Shown: positions 11,331-21,090 of the stretch, in pieces
Position numbering within the stretch: the stretch's first letter is position 1
How the letters are laid out: every line of letters starts with the position of its first letter
Origin: Varanus komodoensis
Taxonomy: Eukaryota; Chordata; Lepidosauria; Squamata; Varanidae
Reading direction: 5' to 3'
Length of the DNA stretch: 64,000 nt
NCBI RefSeq assembly: GCF_004798865.1
Contig: NW_025336087.1
Location: forward strand, 10,638,263-10,702,262
The notes under the pieces: model-generated
The model's database searches: none
Told to the model about the DNA's origin: nothing
What the model saw: the letters and a program-made list of their open reading frames with translations, nothing else
Position numbers and translations under genes: made by a program

Positions 11331-12700
11331 GTGTTAGAAAGCCTTCTCTGCAAAACAACAGACCTGTGTTAATATGATTAACTCAGCAGCTTGGGCACTA
11401 TAGGAAGGAGGATGGGATTCAGCTTGAATCACCCAATCATGTGTTGTAACTACATATTCTGATTTACAAATCCCATTATCAGTGAAGGAAGACCCATCCA
11501 CAAAACAGAATAAAATCAGGGTTTGATGAGGGAACATCAGTGGGCTCCAGTTGCAGTTTTTCAATAATTCTCCTCACAACATTCATGATGAGAACCACTG
11601 TTGCCTGGGCTGGACAGAAGAATTGCAGGACTGAGACAAGAACAACACTGAAAGCTAAGACTGTCAGTCATTAGAAGCAGCACTTCATATCAGTTTAAGT
11701 GTTGGATAGAAAAGTGCTGGGTGTTATAACACGAGAGCAAATAGAGTCAAGGGATGTCCAAGAATGCACTCTTGTGTCTTTACTAGTAAGTCATAGGCCT
11801 TGTGAATGAATGTAAAGACCACTGCTGCTATAAGCATACTAAAAGAAAGCTACACACAAGTTAATAACTGTAAACCAAGTTGCCACAGCTGGAATGGAAG
11901 TAATCATAGTAGCCATTTTCGGAACCACTGGATGTCTAGGAATAACAAAGTCATTGATGGCCTATAAACAGGTTTGCCAAGCTCATCAGTCTTACCAGAG
12001 TATTTGCAGGAGAGGTATACCACTTAAGACTTTGTGCCAGGAAATAATTTAATAGATGGTGGAGGCCCTTGGCATCCCCTAGTTTTAAGGGATATTGCAG
12101 AATAAAGGGTAGTGGTCCCTTTTTATAAGAAATAACAGTGGGGGTAACCAATAGCAGGAGGCCTACTAAGTCTGGGGTCCATCCCCACAAAGAGGTTGGT
12201 AGATCTCACAAGAGTTCAGGCAAACTAGTAAGGTCTTGTTTTTCTCTCTTTTGGAGAATGCCCTGAAAAGCCAAAAAATTAGAAGCAGGTAAAAACACAA
12301 CAATACCCTCAGGAAAACAGGAAATAATTTACAAAGCAAGTCTCTTCCTAACAGATGGACTAGGCTGTCAGGGCAGTGAAGAAAGGCATATTCAGTTTGC
12401 AAAGGACCTATCTATACTTAGTTGGAGTGCTAATTAGAACTATCTTTTGCTATCCTTCAATCCCCATGACAACAACACTAAAAAAAACTCTAGGCAAAAC
12501 ATTAGTAACCACTGAAGGCATAGTGGCCCCTGTATCTACCAAAGAGTGAAAATTTGTCTTGGCTGACTTGCCATAATGGTTCAGGAATTTTTCTATGCCA
12601 TGCCAGGACCCTTTGTGGCTGAAACAGGAAACAGCCAACACCCAAGTCTTTGCTAGCAAACAAAATAGATTTATTAAGGTGCATAGTTACAAGGACAAAC
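11330..12700 (-). pseudogene. Gammaretrovirus-like pro-pol fossil
   Basis: On the minus strand, parts appear in retroviral order: an aspartic protease piece with LVDTGA (about 12.55 kb), reverse transcriptase pieces with QYPLKLGDAKGL (about 12.1 kb) and PRHPVVPKMATMI..WFTVINL (about 11.9 kb), and RNase H with FVDGSSFTDN and SAQAAELIILTQ (about 11.4-11.5 kb). These match class I (gamma-like) endogenous retroviruses. The copy is heavily broken with many lesions and has no clear paired LTRs, so it is old. No gag or env was recognised with confidence. Confidence 0.8.
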
Positions 12701-13969
12701 TAAGGACCCCAACTGCAATCAACATATTTTTAGCCTTATATCTCTTGATTCCAGCATTATATCTCCTGACTCTTACATACGCTAATCAGCATGCTTAATT
12801 GCCATTTCTTCTAAATCACCAGTTTTCCATAAAGGTAAGCCAAACCACTAAACCATTCATGTGCTCTTCTCATTTGTCCCCTACTTGGCGGTTGTGCAGT
12901 AGGCCTCTGCCTCCGTGACCTTTCTGTTTTGTGCTTATGGGTTATACAGCTTGGGCCTGGCCTCAAGGATTTCCTAATCATAGGCATCTAGTAGTATGCT
13001 TTCCAACTCTTTCAAAATATCTAACATCAACATTTTTTTATTAGTGTTGTTTATACAGTGCATCTGATAATGTTGCTCTCTGTGTGATACACAAACAAAA
13101 CTAGTAATAACATAAAGGTATTAAAGTTCAACATCAAGATAGCAATTTGCAGCTTACAAAAAAAGTTTTACAGAATGAAGATCAGCATGAATTTACAAAT
13201 AAGTTGATTATAATGCAGAAAACATGGATGTTTAAAAATATATACAAAGGTGCTGTTGTTAGGCACTGGAGTATCTTTACTGTTAGTTCAATGTGACTGA
13301 AAAGATATTTGATCATGAGACCTATCACTTGAATATGTTATTTCTGGTCAAGCAGGTGAGACTCACATGCCAGTGAAAACTTTGAATGCATTCACAGACA
13401 TGTAAAGAGGCACATCTAGTACATTAAATAACAAAGCTAATTGTACTGAAACTAGAAGTCTTGGTTCCTATCTTATTTTCTTTGTTTCCTTTACAGACTT
13501 TTAAATGCTTTGGGGAAAGTGGGCCTATAAATAGTAGTGTGAATGTTTCCTGTGAGACATGTTAGTTTTCATTAGCTAACCAGTACTTGAGGTAGATTAG
13601 AGTTAACTAATGGATCTCAGATTCTTTCCATTTTGGCTGATGGTGTTTGTAAAGATAATTTAGACTTTTTCCTTGACTCATTTGGAATGTGCTTTTCTTA
13701 ACAAGCCTGAAACAGGGTGCTTCTGTAAATACTCGCTTCTGCATGCTTCTGGAATCGGAAGGTTCTAGAGGTTTCCATGGGGATGGCAGTTGAGACTGTT
13801 CGACTGCTAAGAAGCCTGAATAATCTATAATGCAAGAGTAAATAGTAATGCGTAATATCACTAGAATAAATCAGATGGCAATATATGACTCAATGGGCTG
13901 AGCAAATCAATAGGTATAGGTATAGAATTATACAGGTAAATCAAGCAATCATTGGCAGAAGCTAGACAT
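12700..13969. other. Intergenic, possibly more of the retroviral fossil
   Basis: No motif is clear enough to name. Its position, just upstream of the protease piece on the minus strand, is where gag would be expected. It is AT-rich, with no gene or RNA recognised. Confidence 0.3.
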
Positions 13970-14753
13970 TGTTGGCTAGAGGAAGCTCTACTTTCAGAGA
14001 CTAGCATATGTGATTTTCTGAACTGTAGCTTAATTGTTCAGGTGATAAAGCAGGCCAGATGCATGCATGATTGATAACAGCCAGACCAAAAGAGCAAGTA
14101 ACACATTCCACCTCATCTCGGTGTTAACTTTTGCCAATCTCAGCATTCCAAAACACCCCAAAATTAGTTGGCTAGAGGAAGGCTCCAAAAATAGTTGGCT
14201 AGAAGGAGGCCACAAAGGAAAAAAACCACAGCCATATTGAATTTCCTGTCTCAGAAAGGAGGGGGGTTAAGAACAAAATGAACTCCATGTAACCCACAGC
14301 TAACAAGCTAGCCTGACCTCGAATACAGTAATCAAAGGGACAATGGAAACTGGTTATAGACACCATGAAAGTTGCAAATGTGCAGGGAGTAAGAACATGG
14401 CAAGGCTGTGTGAATCTCGAGCAGATAAGAAATAGACATGGGAAATGTCCAGTCCTTGACAGAAGAAAGAACTCTTTGAACAGCAGGGGCGGGGATGCAT
14501 ACATTGATGTATTGATACATTAAATGCGTATTAAGTGACCTAATTGCTTACATAGGATATAAAACACGTCTACTGGGGTGCAACTTTTGAAACACTGTTT
14601 TGGACTGCATATCCCTGTCTGTCATTCTTTATTTTATAGTGTACTAGAATGAAGCTGGTTTGGCTCTAAGTCTTTTCTCAGGCTCCTTTTGATTCAGGGT
14701 CTGGGGTCCACTTGGGGTCGCCCTAAGCTGTTGACTGGCTGAGTTTGGTATCA
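13970..14753 (+). mobile_element. Candidate solo LTR of an endogenous retrovirus
   Basis: An 0.78-kb block that begins TGTTGGCTAG and ends TTTGGTATCA (TG..CA). It has a TATA-like GATATAAAAC at about 14.55 kb, a GC box-like GGGGCGGGG upstream, and a tail with GGGGTCCACTTGGGGTCGCCC of the kind seen near gammaretroviral LTR ends. A TTGGCTAGA phrase recurs at 13972, 14169 and 14198. No matching target duplication or primer-binding site is seen. Read on the + strand it is opposite to the pol fossil at 11.3-12.7 kb, so it is probably a separate insertion. Confidence 0.4.
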
Positions 14754-15067
14754 TTGAAAATAACACCCATCTTCCCTCATGTCTGAGGGACATTCCCTCC
14801 CACCTTTGGAACATCTTCTTTCTACTTGATATGCAGCAGGGAAAGTCACCATTGTAACTATACCTCTGTAGCCTATTAGAAAGACCTGTGTTACATGTAA
14901 CATTTTAATAGACTAATGTAATAAAAGGACATCCGGAGGAATGCTTGGTGCACTAGAATGATTAGTTGGCAGGTGCTTGTTTCTGAGAATAAACTTTAAA
15001 AAACCTTCAGCCTGTTATGTGATTTTGAGCCACACACACCAGAACACAGACCCTATTTGAGCAACGA
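14754..15067. other. Intergenic, nothing recognised
   Basis: Sequence between the LTR-like block and the TAAA microsatellite, with no gene or repeat that I recognise. Confidence 0.4.
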
Positions 15068-15070
15068 TAA

Positions 15071-15113
<43 letters not shown>

Positions 15114-15114
15114 A
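15068..15114. repeat. (TAAA)n microsatellite
   Basis: About eleven units of TAAA, typical of LINE or SINE tails in squamates. It sits just before the L1 remnant. Confidence 0.95.
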
Positions 15115-15424
15115 AATCCAGAAAGTGGAGGAAAACATATTAAATGGCTTCCTTATTACCAATTGGTATCAAGATTGAAGAAATCCAAAAGGGGGAAGGT
15201 ACTTTTAAGAGAATTTATGGATTTTGAAAATCTGATTACACAGCAAAAAGACCATTTACTAAGAAATTTATAAGCAATTACTTCAATATGATACTGAGCA
15301 AGTAAAATATGCATGATAAATAGGATGCAGAATTTTCAGGAAGTAATATCAACAGTAATACCATTCCGTCAATAGGAAACTTTATGGACTAAGGATATAA
15401 CGTCATTTTAATTGTTAACAATAT

Positions 15425-15614
15425 TTACTTATTTATCTGGCCAGGGCGACTTCTTTTCTTTTATAACTTTTATAGCTTCTTTTATATCGTTTATATTTTT
15501 TATTTATTTTATATTATTAATTTTAATTTTGTATTGTTATTTTTGTACTATATTGTATTTTATTGTGTTGTAAGCCGCCCCAAGGCTTCGGCAAGGGGTG
15601 GCATAGAAATGTTC

Positions 15615-15658
<44 letters not shown>

Positions 15659-15660
15659 TT
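15425..15660 (+). mobile_element. CR1/L2-like LINE 3' end with (TAA)n tail
   Basis: Contains TTGTAAGCCGCCCCAAGGC followed by GGGGTGGCATAGAAATGTTC and a run of TAA units (15614-15658), the usual 3' end of an abundant squamate LINE. It interrupts the L1 remnant, so it inserted later. AATATT is shared by both flanks as a possible short target duplication, which is weak evidence. Confidence 0.7.
15614..15658. repeat. (TAA)n microsatellite
   Basis: About 15 TAA units forming the tail of the inserted LINE. Confidence 0.95.
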
Positions 15661-17465
15661 CACAGCCAGTCATGAACTGAGAGAAAACTAGTACAAGATG
15701 CTTTTTCAGTGGTATTTTACGCTAAAAGATATAGTGGGAATGGACAAGAATTATATTAGGAAGTGTTGAAAATGTAAAGAAGTAGATGGAACTTTATACC
15801 ATATGCGGTGGCAAAATCAAACAAAATTTGAAAAGAAGTACATGAGGAAATACAGAAAATTTTGAAAATTAATTTTCCCAGGGGTGCTAATACTGAGCTT
15901 TGTACCAGAAATTCTGCCAAAGAATAAGGTAGTATTATTCAAATATTTGATAACTGCATTCATACTTGCTTCAAAGTGGAAAGCAGAAGTTAACTACTGA
16001 GGACTGAAAAAATTCATTAGCAGACTGCACTAATGACAAAACTGACTAATTATGTAACTAGAAAACCAGCCAAAGAATTAAATGGTAAGTGGAAGTTCTA
16101 CCATGCACAACTTACTTCATGGAAAAGTCTACATATGAACAGTGGTACTTCTGAAAATATTGTTGGAGATTAACACTTAAACTATCGCTTCACTATTATA
16201 GTAAGAAGAGCTATATAAATGAAATAGAATTGGGAAAATATTGTTAGAGATTAACTTGTTTATTGATTCTTTGTTGTTGTAGTAAGCTGATTTAAGATGA
16301 AAGCAGAAGAAATTTAATTATTGAAAACTAGAATATTTCAGTTGATTATGTAGCAATGGTAAGACTAACTATGTAGAAAGATAACCAGCCAAAGAAAGTA
16401 TTCTCTCTTTTCAACGGGAATAATAACAATGGAAAAATATAGGTAAAAATGGATTAGAGAAAATTGTATGAGATTGGAAGAATCTGCAATGAATTTTAAT
16501 TAAGTACAAAAATGTGATTATGTAGAAAGGATAGTAATCGTTGACTTAAATACTTGATATTTTAGGTAACATTTGATCAAGAATCCTTGGTGTTTCCTTG
16601 TAACTTTTATATGTATTCTTATTTTTTATTTTTATTTTTTTCTCTCTTCTTTCTAAATTTACTATCATTTAAATAAAATATTTTTAAAAAATACCAAGAA
16701 AGTATGTGAGCAAAGAGTAGATATGGCAAAACAGAACCATGAAGAAGAGAAGGCAAAAAGGGCAAAAAAAAGAAGTGACGGGGATGAAAGGGAAATGATA
16801 GTCATTGAAATGCAAGCAGGAAAAGTTGAGTTACATTAATCCCCACCCTTTAATTTAAAAATAACTTTCTACTTTCTTTTATATTGTCATTTAATACAAT
16901 ACTTCCTTTTCGTTTCCATTTTTCTGTGGAAGGTCCTAACTGTGGGCTGGATCCAGATAGTCATGCTTTGTTACATGCTGTCACGTCGACTTCAACCTAT
17001 GGTGACAGTATTAAATAAAAATACTCATATAATAAAATTATAAGAGGAAACTCAATCATTGGTCACTGGCCTATCCCCATCTGCATATTGATCTCGCATT
17101 CTGCACATTGTTAGTTAGAGAAAGTTGCATTCCACACTTATCTTACCAGTGGACAGTTAAGCAGAAAGTTAGATGCCAAGAATTGTCTTCTCACCATTAT
17201 CACAACTAAGGATGCTGTTTCAAGCATAACAATTTCCGTTATACCATTGTTACATTCATACACATTAGAGTGTTGAATTTCTGTAGGACTGGATGGCCAC
17301 TGTTCAGGTCAAGGCCTCAGCAATGTTACAAAGAGTTCACGCACAGGGAATCAGAAGTACATCTCTTAAAGGTATTAAAAACATAGGGATTAATAGCTGA
17401 TGCTGGACTCTTATGAAGAAGAGTGGACTATTCTGTATTGTTGCGTGCACACTTTAGTTAAGAGC

Positions 17466-17484
17466 TTGTGTGTGTGTGTGTGTG
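17466..17484. repeat. (GT)n microsatellite
   Basis: A short GT run of about nine units. Confidence 0.9.
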
Positions 17485-17540
17485 AATTTTGCAGGTGGTT
17501 TGTTTCTCGTAGTTAGACAAACTTTAAAGGCTACCTGGGC

Positions 17541-17670
17541 TTATAGTCCCTGACAACCCAATTAATGAAAAGCACTTCAAAATGTCCTGCCCATGACAGC
17601 TCTATTCAGCTCTACCAAGTTCAAGAGTGTGGCTTCTTTTATGGATTCAGTCCATCTCATACTGTCTTAG
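17541..17670 (-). mobile_element. RTE-like LINE relic (antisense)
   Basis: TTCAAAATGTCCTGCCCATG followed by GACAGCTCTATTCAGCTCT and TTTATGGATTCAGTCCATCTCAT resembles the antisense 3' coding part of a common sauropsid RTE-type element. A phrase at about 16965-17000 (GTCACGTCGACTTCAACCTATGGTGAC) resembles the start of the same unit. The family assignment is from memory. Confidence 0.4.
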
Positions 17671-18320
17671 ACTTAAAACAAGATGTATTCAGTGATGGTT
17701 CTACTTAGAGCAGACTACTGAAATGAACCGGATTTAAGTTAGGGAATATAACCCAATGGGAAGTTAGTTATGACTAGTCTGATTGATTTCAATAGGTTTA
17801 CCATAACTAATATGACTAAGTCTGGATCTAACTTCATCCTTGTGAACAAAATCTATAGGATTATAGGCTACCAATACAGAAATACTTTTCAAGGGGCTGA
17901 AAACAACTCCCAAGAAAATGGATTCATAAACATGGGTTGCAGGATACAACAAGGTAGTTCCATACCTAGAAGACATCTACCATTCATGAAAAGACTATTT
18001 GAAACCATGTATATTAGTGTTGAACAAAGAAAAGTGAAATGAAATCCAAAGATAATCTATTTGCACAAGAGCATGTACAATCTTTTCTATAGATAGAAGC
18101 ATGAGAACTGCTATCAAACCTATACTTTTGGATAAGCTCTTGGAAAAAAAAAACACTAGCAACTTTTAAAATTACATTTATTTCCTTTTATTTACTCCTT
18201 TATGAATCTCCCTATGGCATAAGCTCTCAGCAAATATAATAAAATAATATAAGCAGATACAATCAGTAGTATGCCTACAGTTGGATCCATCAATAATGAT
18301 GAATCAAGTGTACAATAAAA
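17670..18320. other. Intergenic, nothing recognised
   Basis: AT-rich sequence with short open frames that lack protein features. Confidence 0.4.
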
Positions 18321-18860
18321 GTACAATTATTGTTTAGTTTATTTATAAAGTTCAGATTTCCGGTGCTACACAAAAATTAAGAAACGATGCAGGCCTTCCC
18401 TGCAGCCTTTCACTCTAACAGACACAATGAAAGAAGGAAAAGAGATAATGTAGGAACAGGAAAATAAGGAATTTCAGGCACTTTTAAAGAACATTACATA
18501 ATCTATAATGATGTCATGGAATGGCCACTGAGTGAAATGTTTCTTAAAAAGAAGGCGAGGAGGAGGAGCTGCCAAACAGCAGCTAATTCCAGGCTGAGCT
18601 GACTGAGTGGGCCATGCTTTGTCACTTCTCCTTCTGTTGCAGTTGTTTTAGGACAGGTGGAGGCAAATGGCCCAGATTGAGCTCATTGCTGGATTATGCT
18701 GTTGCTATTTTCTTTATTTGTGGTATTTTTATACCATCTTCAGCAAAAAGCTCTTCAAGTTACATATGATCAATTAAACAGGATAGTCCCTGCCTGCAGT
18801 TTTACAATGATGTGACATACAAGAAGGAAGGAGTGGGAACAGAAGGGGGAAAGAGTAATT
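18320..18860. repeat. Two old copies of a LINE/SINE-tail-like repeat
   Basis: Two stretches (about 18325-18480 and 18700-18850) share a layout seen often in squamate DNA: TTTATTTATAAAG or TTTTTATACCATCTTC, then a CTTCAAGT/TACACAAA phrase, then CCTGCCTGCAG or CCTTCCCTGCAGCC, then a purine-rich AGAAGGAA tail. A third relic may lie at 48560-48720. They are diverged and cannot be placed in a named family. Confidence 0.35.
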
Positions 18861-19169
18861 CATTCAGCAGGGTTCATGCAACAGCTTTGCTTTCCCCCTC
18901 TTATAGCCCTCACTAAAGCATGCTGGAATGGCTCCTGGTGGTGACAGTTTAGAGAGGGGACTTTATGATGGTACAATATAGGACAACAATTTTATTTGAC
19001 CAGTTGGAGGTTCAAATAACTTCACATTTGCTGTTAGTACAATTTTTCATGCAGAGAAAGAACAGTGACCAGTTTTAAGGGTTTCCCCCCCACCACCCTA
19101 TTCTAGGTGTTTATATACCACTTTTTGGCAGTAAGAATAAATTTTAAACATTACAAAAAAATTACAGTA

Positions 19170-19376
19170 AAAAAATTGCACTGTCAGAGCAATACAGCAG
19201 TGGAACCAGTTGCCTGGAGAGGTTGTGGACTCTCCCACACTAGAGACATTCAAAAAGAAACTGGACAGCCATCTGAGTGGGATGATGTAAACTGGTGTCC
19301 TGCAACAGCAGGGAGTGGGACCCAATGGCCTTCAAGGCCCATTCATAATTTACTATTCAATGACTCTATGAGTTTA
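19170..19376 (+). mobile_element. CR1 LINE 3' end
   Basis: Contains GTGGAACCAGTTGCCTGGAG, GACATTCAAAAAGAAACTGGACAG and GGCCTTCAAGGCCC, ending near TATTCAATGACTCTATGA. These are hallmarks of the CR1 3' region with its ATTCTATGA-type terminal repeats. It is truncated at the 5' side. Confidence 0.85.
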
Positions 19377-19884
19377 TGCTTCATTGTTCAATGAGGTTTT
19401 GTCCTCTCCCTGTAGTAGCAGTTAGGGGAAGGAGAGACCACTTTACTTAGAACATCAGAAGCTAGATGATGACAGCTCACCAGACTGTTTCTGTTTCTTC
19501 TGAGCCTCTCTCAGGGCAAAAAGGCACTACATTGTACACAGAAGGAATGGCCATTGACGGAGGCGGTTTTGTGAGAGAAGGAGCTCTGGTTAGTAGCTTG
19601 TCCTGGCTGAGATGATGGTTGGGCTTTGTTGTCTCTGCTCCCTCAGCAACAGTCAGATAGAATATCTGCTAATACTTGACATTTAAAGAAAATGAAGGTT
19701 TTCCAGAAAGATAACTTCATTCTTAGTAGTTATGGCCCTGCCTCACATTTCCTTTCCAACACAGTGGAAAAAAAGCTAAAAATGAGATGTATGCTTACTG
19801 GTGGAGACAGTGGTCCATCCCCAGAAGCCTCCTCACTGCAGAAACCTCTCTCTATATATAGCTTGCACTGTATTGGTTATAGTT

Positions 19885-20100
19885 TTGGGGTGAGACCAGG
19901 GGAGACCATGGTTCTAATCCCCACTCAGCCATGAAGCTCACTGGCCAGTCACTTTCTCTCACACAATTGTTTTGAGGACTGGGATGGGGGTGGGGGGTGG
20001 CAGTGGCAAATGAATACTGTGCAGTATCTTGAGCTTCATGGAGGAAACATGGGATATAGATGTAATAAATGAAATAAAATCTAATAAATAAAGAAGTACT
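19885..20100 (+). mobile_element. MIR-like tRNA-derived SINE, forward
   Basis: The head carries GGTTCTAATCCCCACTCAGCCATGAAGCTC and CTGGCCAGTCACTTTCTCTCAC, a MIR/CORE-type body. The tail has TCTTGAGCTTCATGGAGGAAAC, ATGGGATATAGATGTAATAAAT and AATAAA units. It matches the reversed copies at 20226 and 37072 when those are complemented. The 5' box A part is poorly preserved. Confidence 0.7.
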
Positions 20101-20225
20101 GGTTGCCACAAAAATAGTTTTACAAAAACAAACTCAGAGATGGCCAAATTATTAATTTTTTCAGGAAAAATGCATTTAAAATCAAATAACACATCTAACA
20201 AGCCACTTTCAGAACAAAAATTACA

Positions 20226-20472
20226 TTTCATTTACTTATGTATGTATATATAGCCTGCCTTTTCCTCAAAGAATTCAAGGTGGCATATATAATTCTCCTC
20301 TTCCTCCTCTCAGTCTTATTCTTACAACAACAACCCTTTGAGGTAGGTTGGACTGAGTCTGTGACTGGCCCCAAATCACACAGTGAAATCCATAGCTGAG
20401 TGGGGACTAGAACCCAGATCTCCTGAGTTCCAATCCTGCACTCTTAACCATTACACCACAGTGGCTCTCTGA
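20226..20472 (-). mobile_element. MIR-like tRNA-derived SINE, reverse
   Basis: Nearly full length on the minus strand: tail phrase AAAGAATTCAAGGTGGCATAT, then TTACAACAACAACCCTTTGAGGTAGG, TGTGACTGGCCCCAAATCACAC, AGAACCCAGATCTCCTGAG and the tRNA-like head CTCTTAACCATTACACCAC. It lies about 125 bases from the forward copy and about 0.5 kb upstream of the HOMER1 promoter. Confidence 0.8.
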
Positions 20473-20930
20473 ATGCTTACGTATATTAAGCATTTAAGAA
20501 TAACTTTTATGAGAGGGCACATATGAAGGAATATACAAAGCCTAAGTAACAGACCTTTATGATGTGACCATTTCCCCCCTTTGGGGCAGCTCTTAGCACC
20601 AGTGATTTCAGCAGTAGTGAACAGAAATCTTAGAGAGCTATAATAAGATGCTTGGTTTGCAATTCAACTTGCACCAGAATCCAAATCTGGTTTGCCGCAA
20701 GAAAAAAAACCCTTGCTATTTTCACGGAATGATTTCACTTTTGGAATATGAAGCTACAAACTATGAGATGACACGTAGTTTCTTTAAACACACATTTTTT
20801 GAGGATAACTACGGGGGTGGTTGATTAGATAAAGCACCGGGGAACAACCAGCTCCTGGAGGTGGGCTGCACCAGAGGCCGGCCCAAATCAGTCCCTCCTC
20901 TGTTTTCACTCCTGCACAGCCCTACTCCAT
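20473..20930. other. Unique-looking sequence upstream of HOMER1
   Basis: No gene is recognised. GC content rises toward the right end as the CpG-rich promoter begins. Confidence 0.4.
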
Positions 20931-21090
20931 TCCCTATTTTAGAAGCGCTTCCGGCGGCGTGGAACATTCTGACATCATCCCCCGCACCCCGGTGACGTCA
21001 GCGCCCGGAGCAGTTGTGTGACGCCAGTGCGTAGGGGAACGTGGTGACGTGTCCTATTTAAAGGTCCCCAAGTGGAGGATGGAGACAGAA
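20930..21090 (+). promoter_or_regulatory. HOMER1: HOMER1 promoter with CRE-like cluster
   Basis: This GC-rich stretch lies just upstream of the long leader that ends in the HOMER1 start codon. It holds an ETS-like CTTCCGG (20948-20954), a full palindromic CRE TGACGTCA (20993-21000) and three CRE-like relatives: TGACATCA (20970-20977), TGACGCCA (21019-21026) and TGACGTGT (21045-21052). A TATA-like TATTTAAA sits at 21055-21062, which would put transcription start near 21085-21095. Homer1a is known as an activity-induced immediate-early transcript responding to CREB-type signalling, so a CRE cluster fits. The motifs are read directly; their use in this species is inferred. Confidence 0.75.

Larger units (their letters stand above)
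15115..16690 (+). mobile_element. L1-type LINE ORF2 3' remnant, interrupted
   Basis: The translated + strand shows the C-terminal part of L1 ORF2 with stops and shifts: TIPSIGNFMD, then SHELRE and CWKCKEVDGTLYHM, the CCHC-like Cys/His motif of the L1 C-terminus, then EILPKNKVVLFKYLITAFIL. It ends in an AT-rich 3' stretch with an A-run at about 16.68 kb. A different LINE tail (15425-15660) is inserted in the middle. It is a relic, truncated at the 5' side. Confidence 0.65.

Noticed and set aside
15068-15658. Possible CRISPR-like or satellite array
   Set aside because: The repeats are simple TAAA and TAA microsatellites tied to LINE tails, with no spacer structure. No CRISPR is expected in vertebrate DNA.
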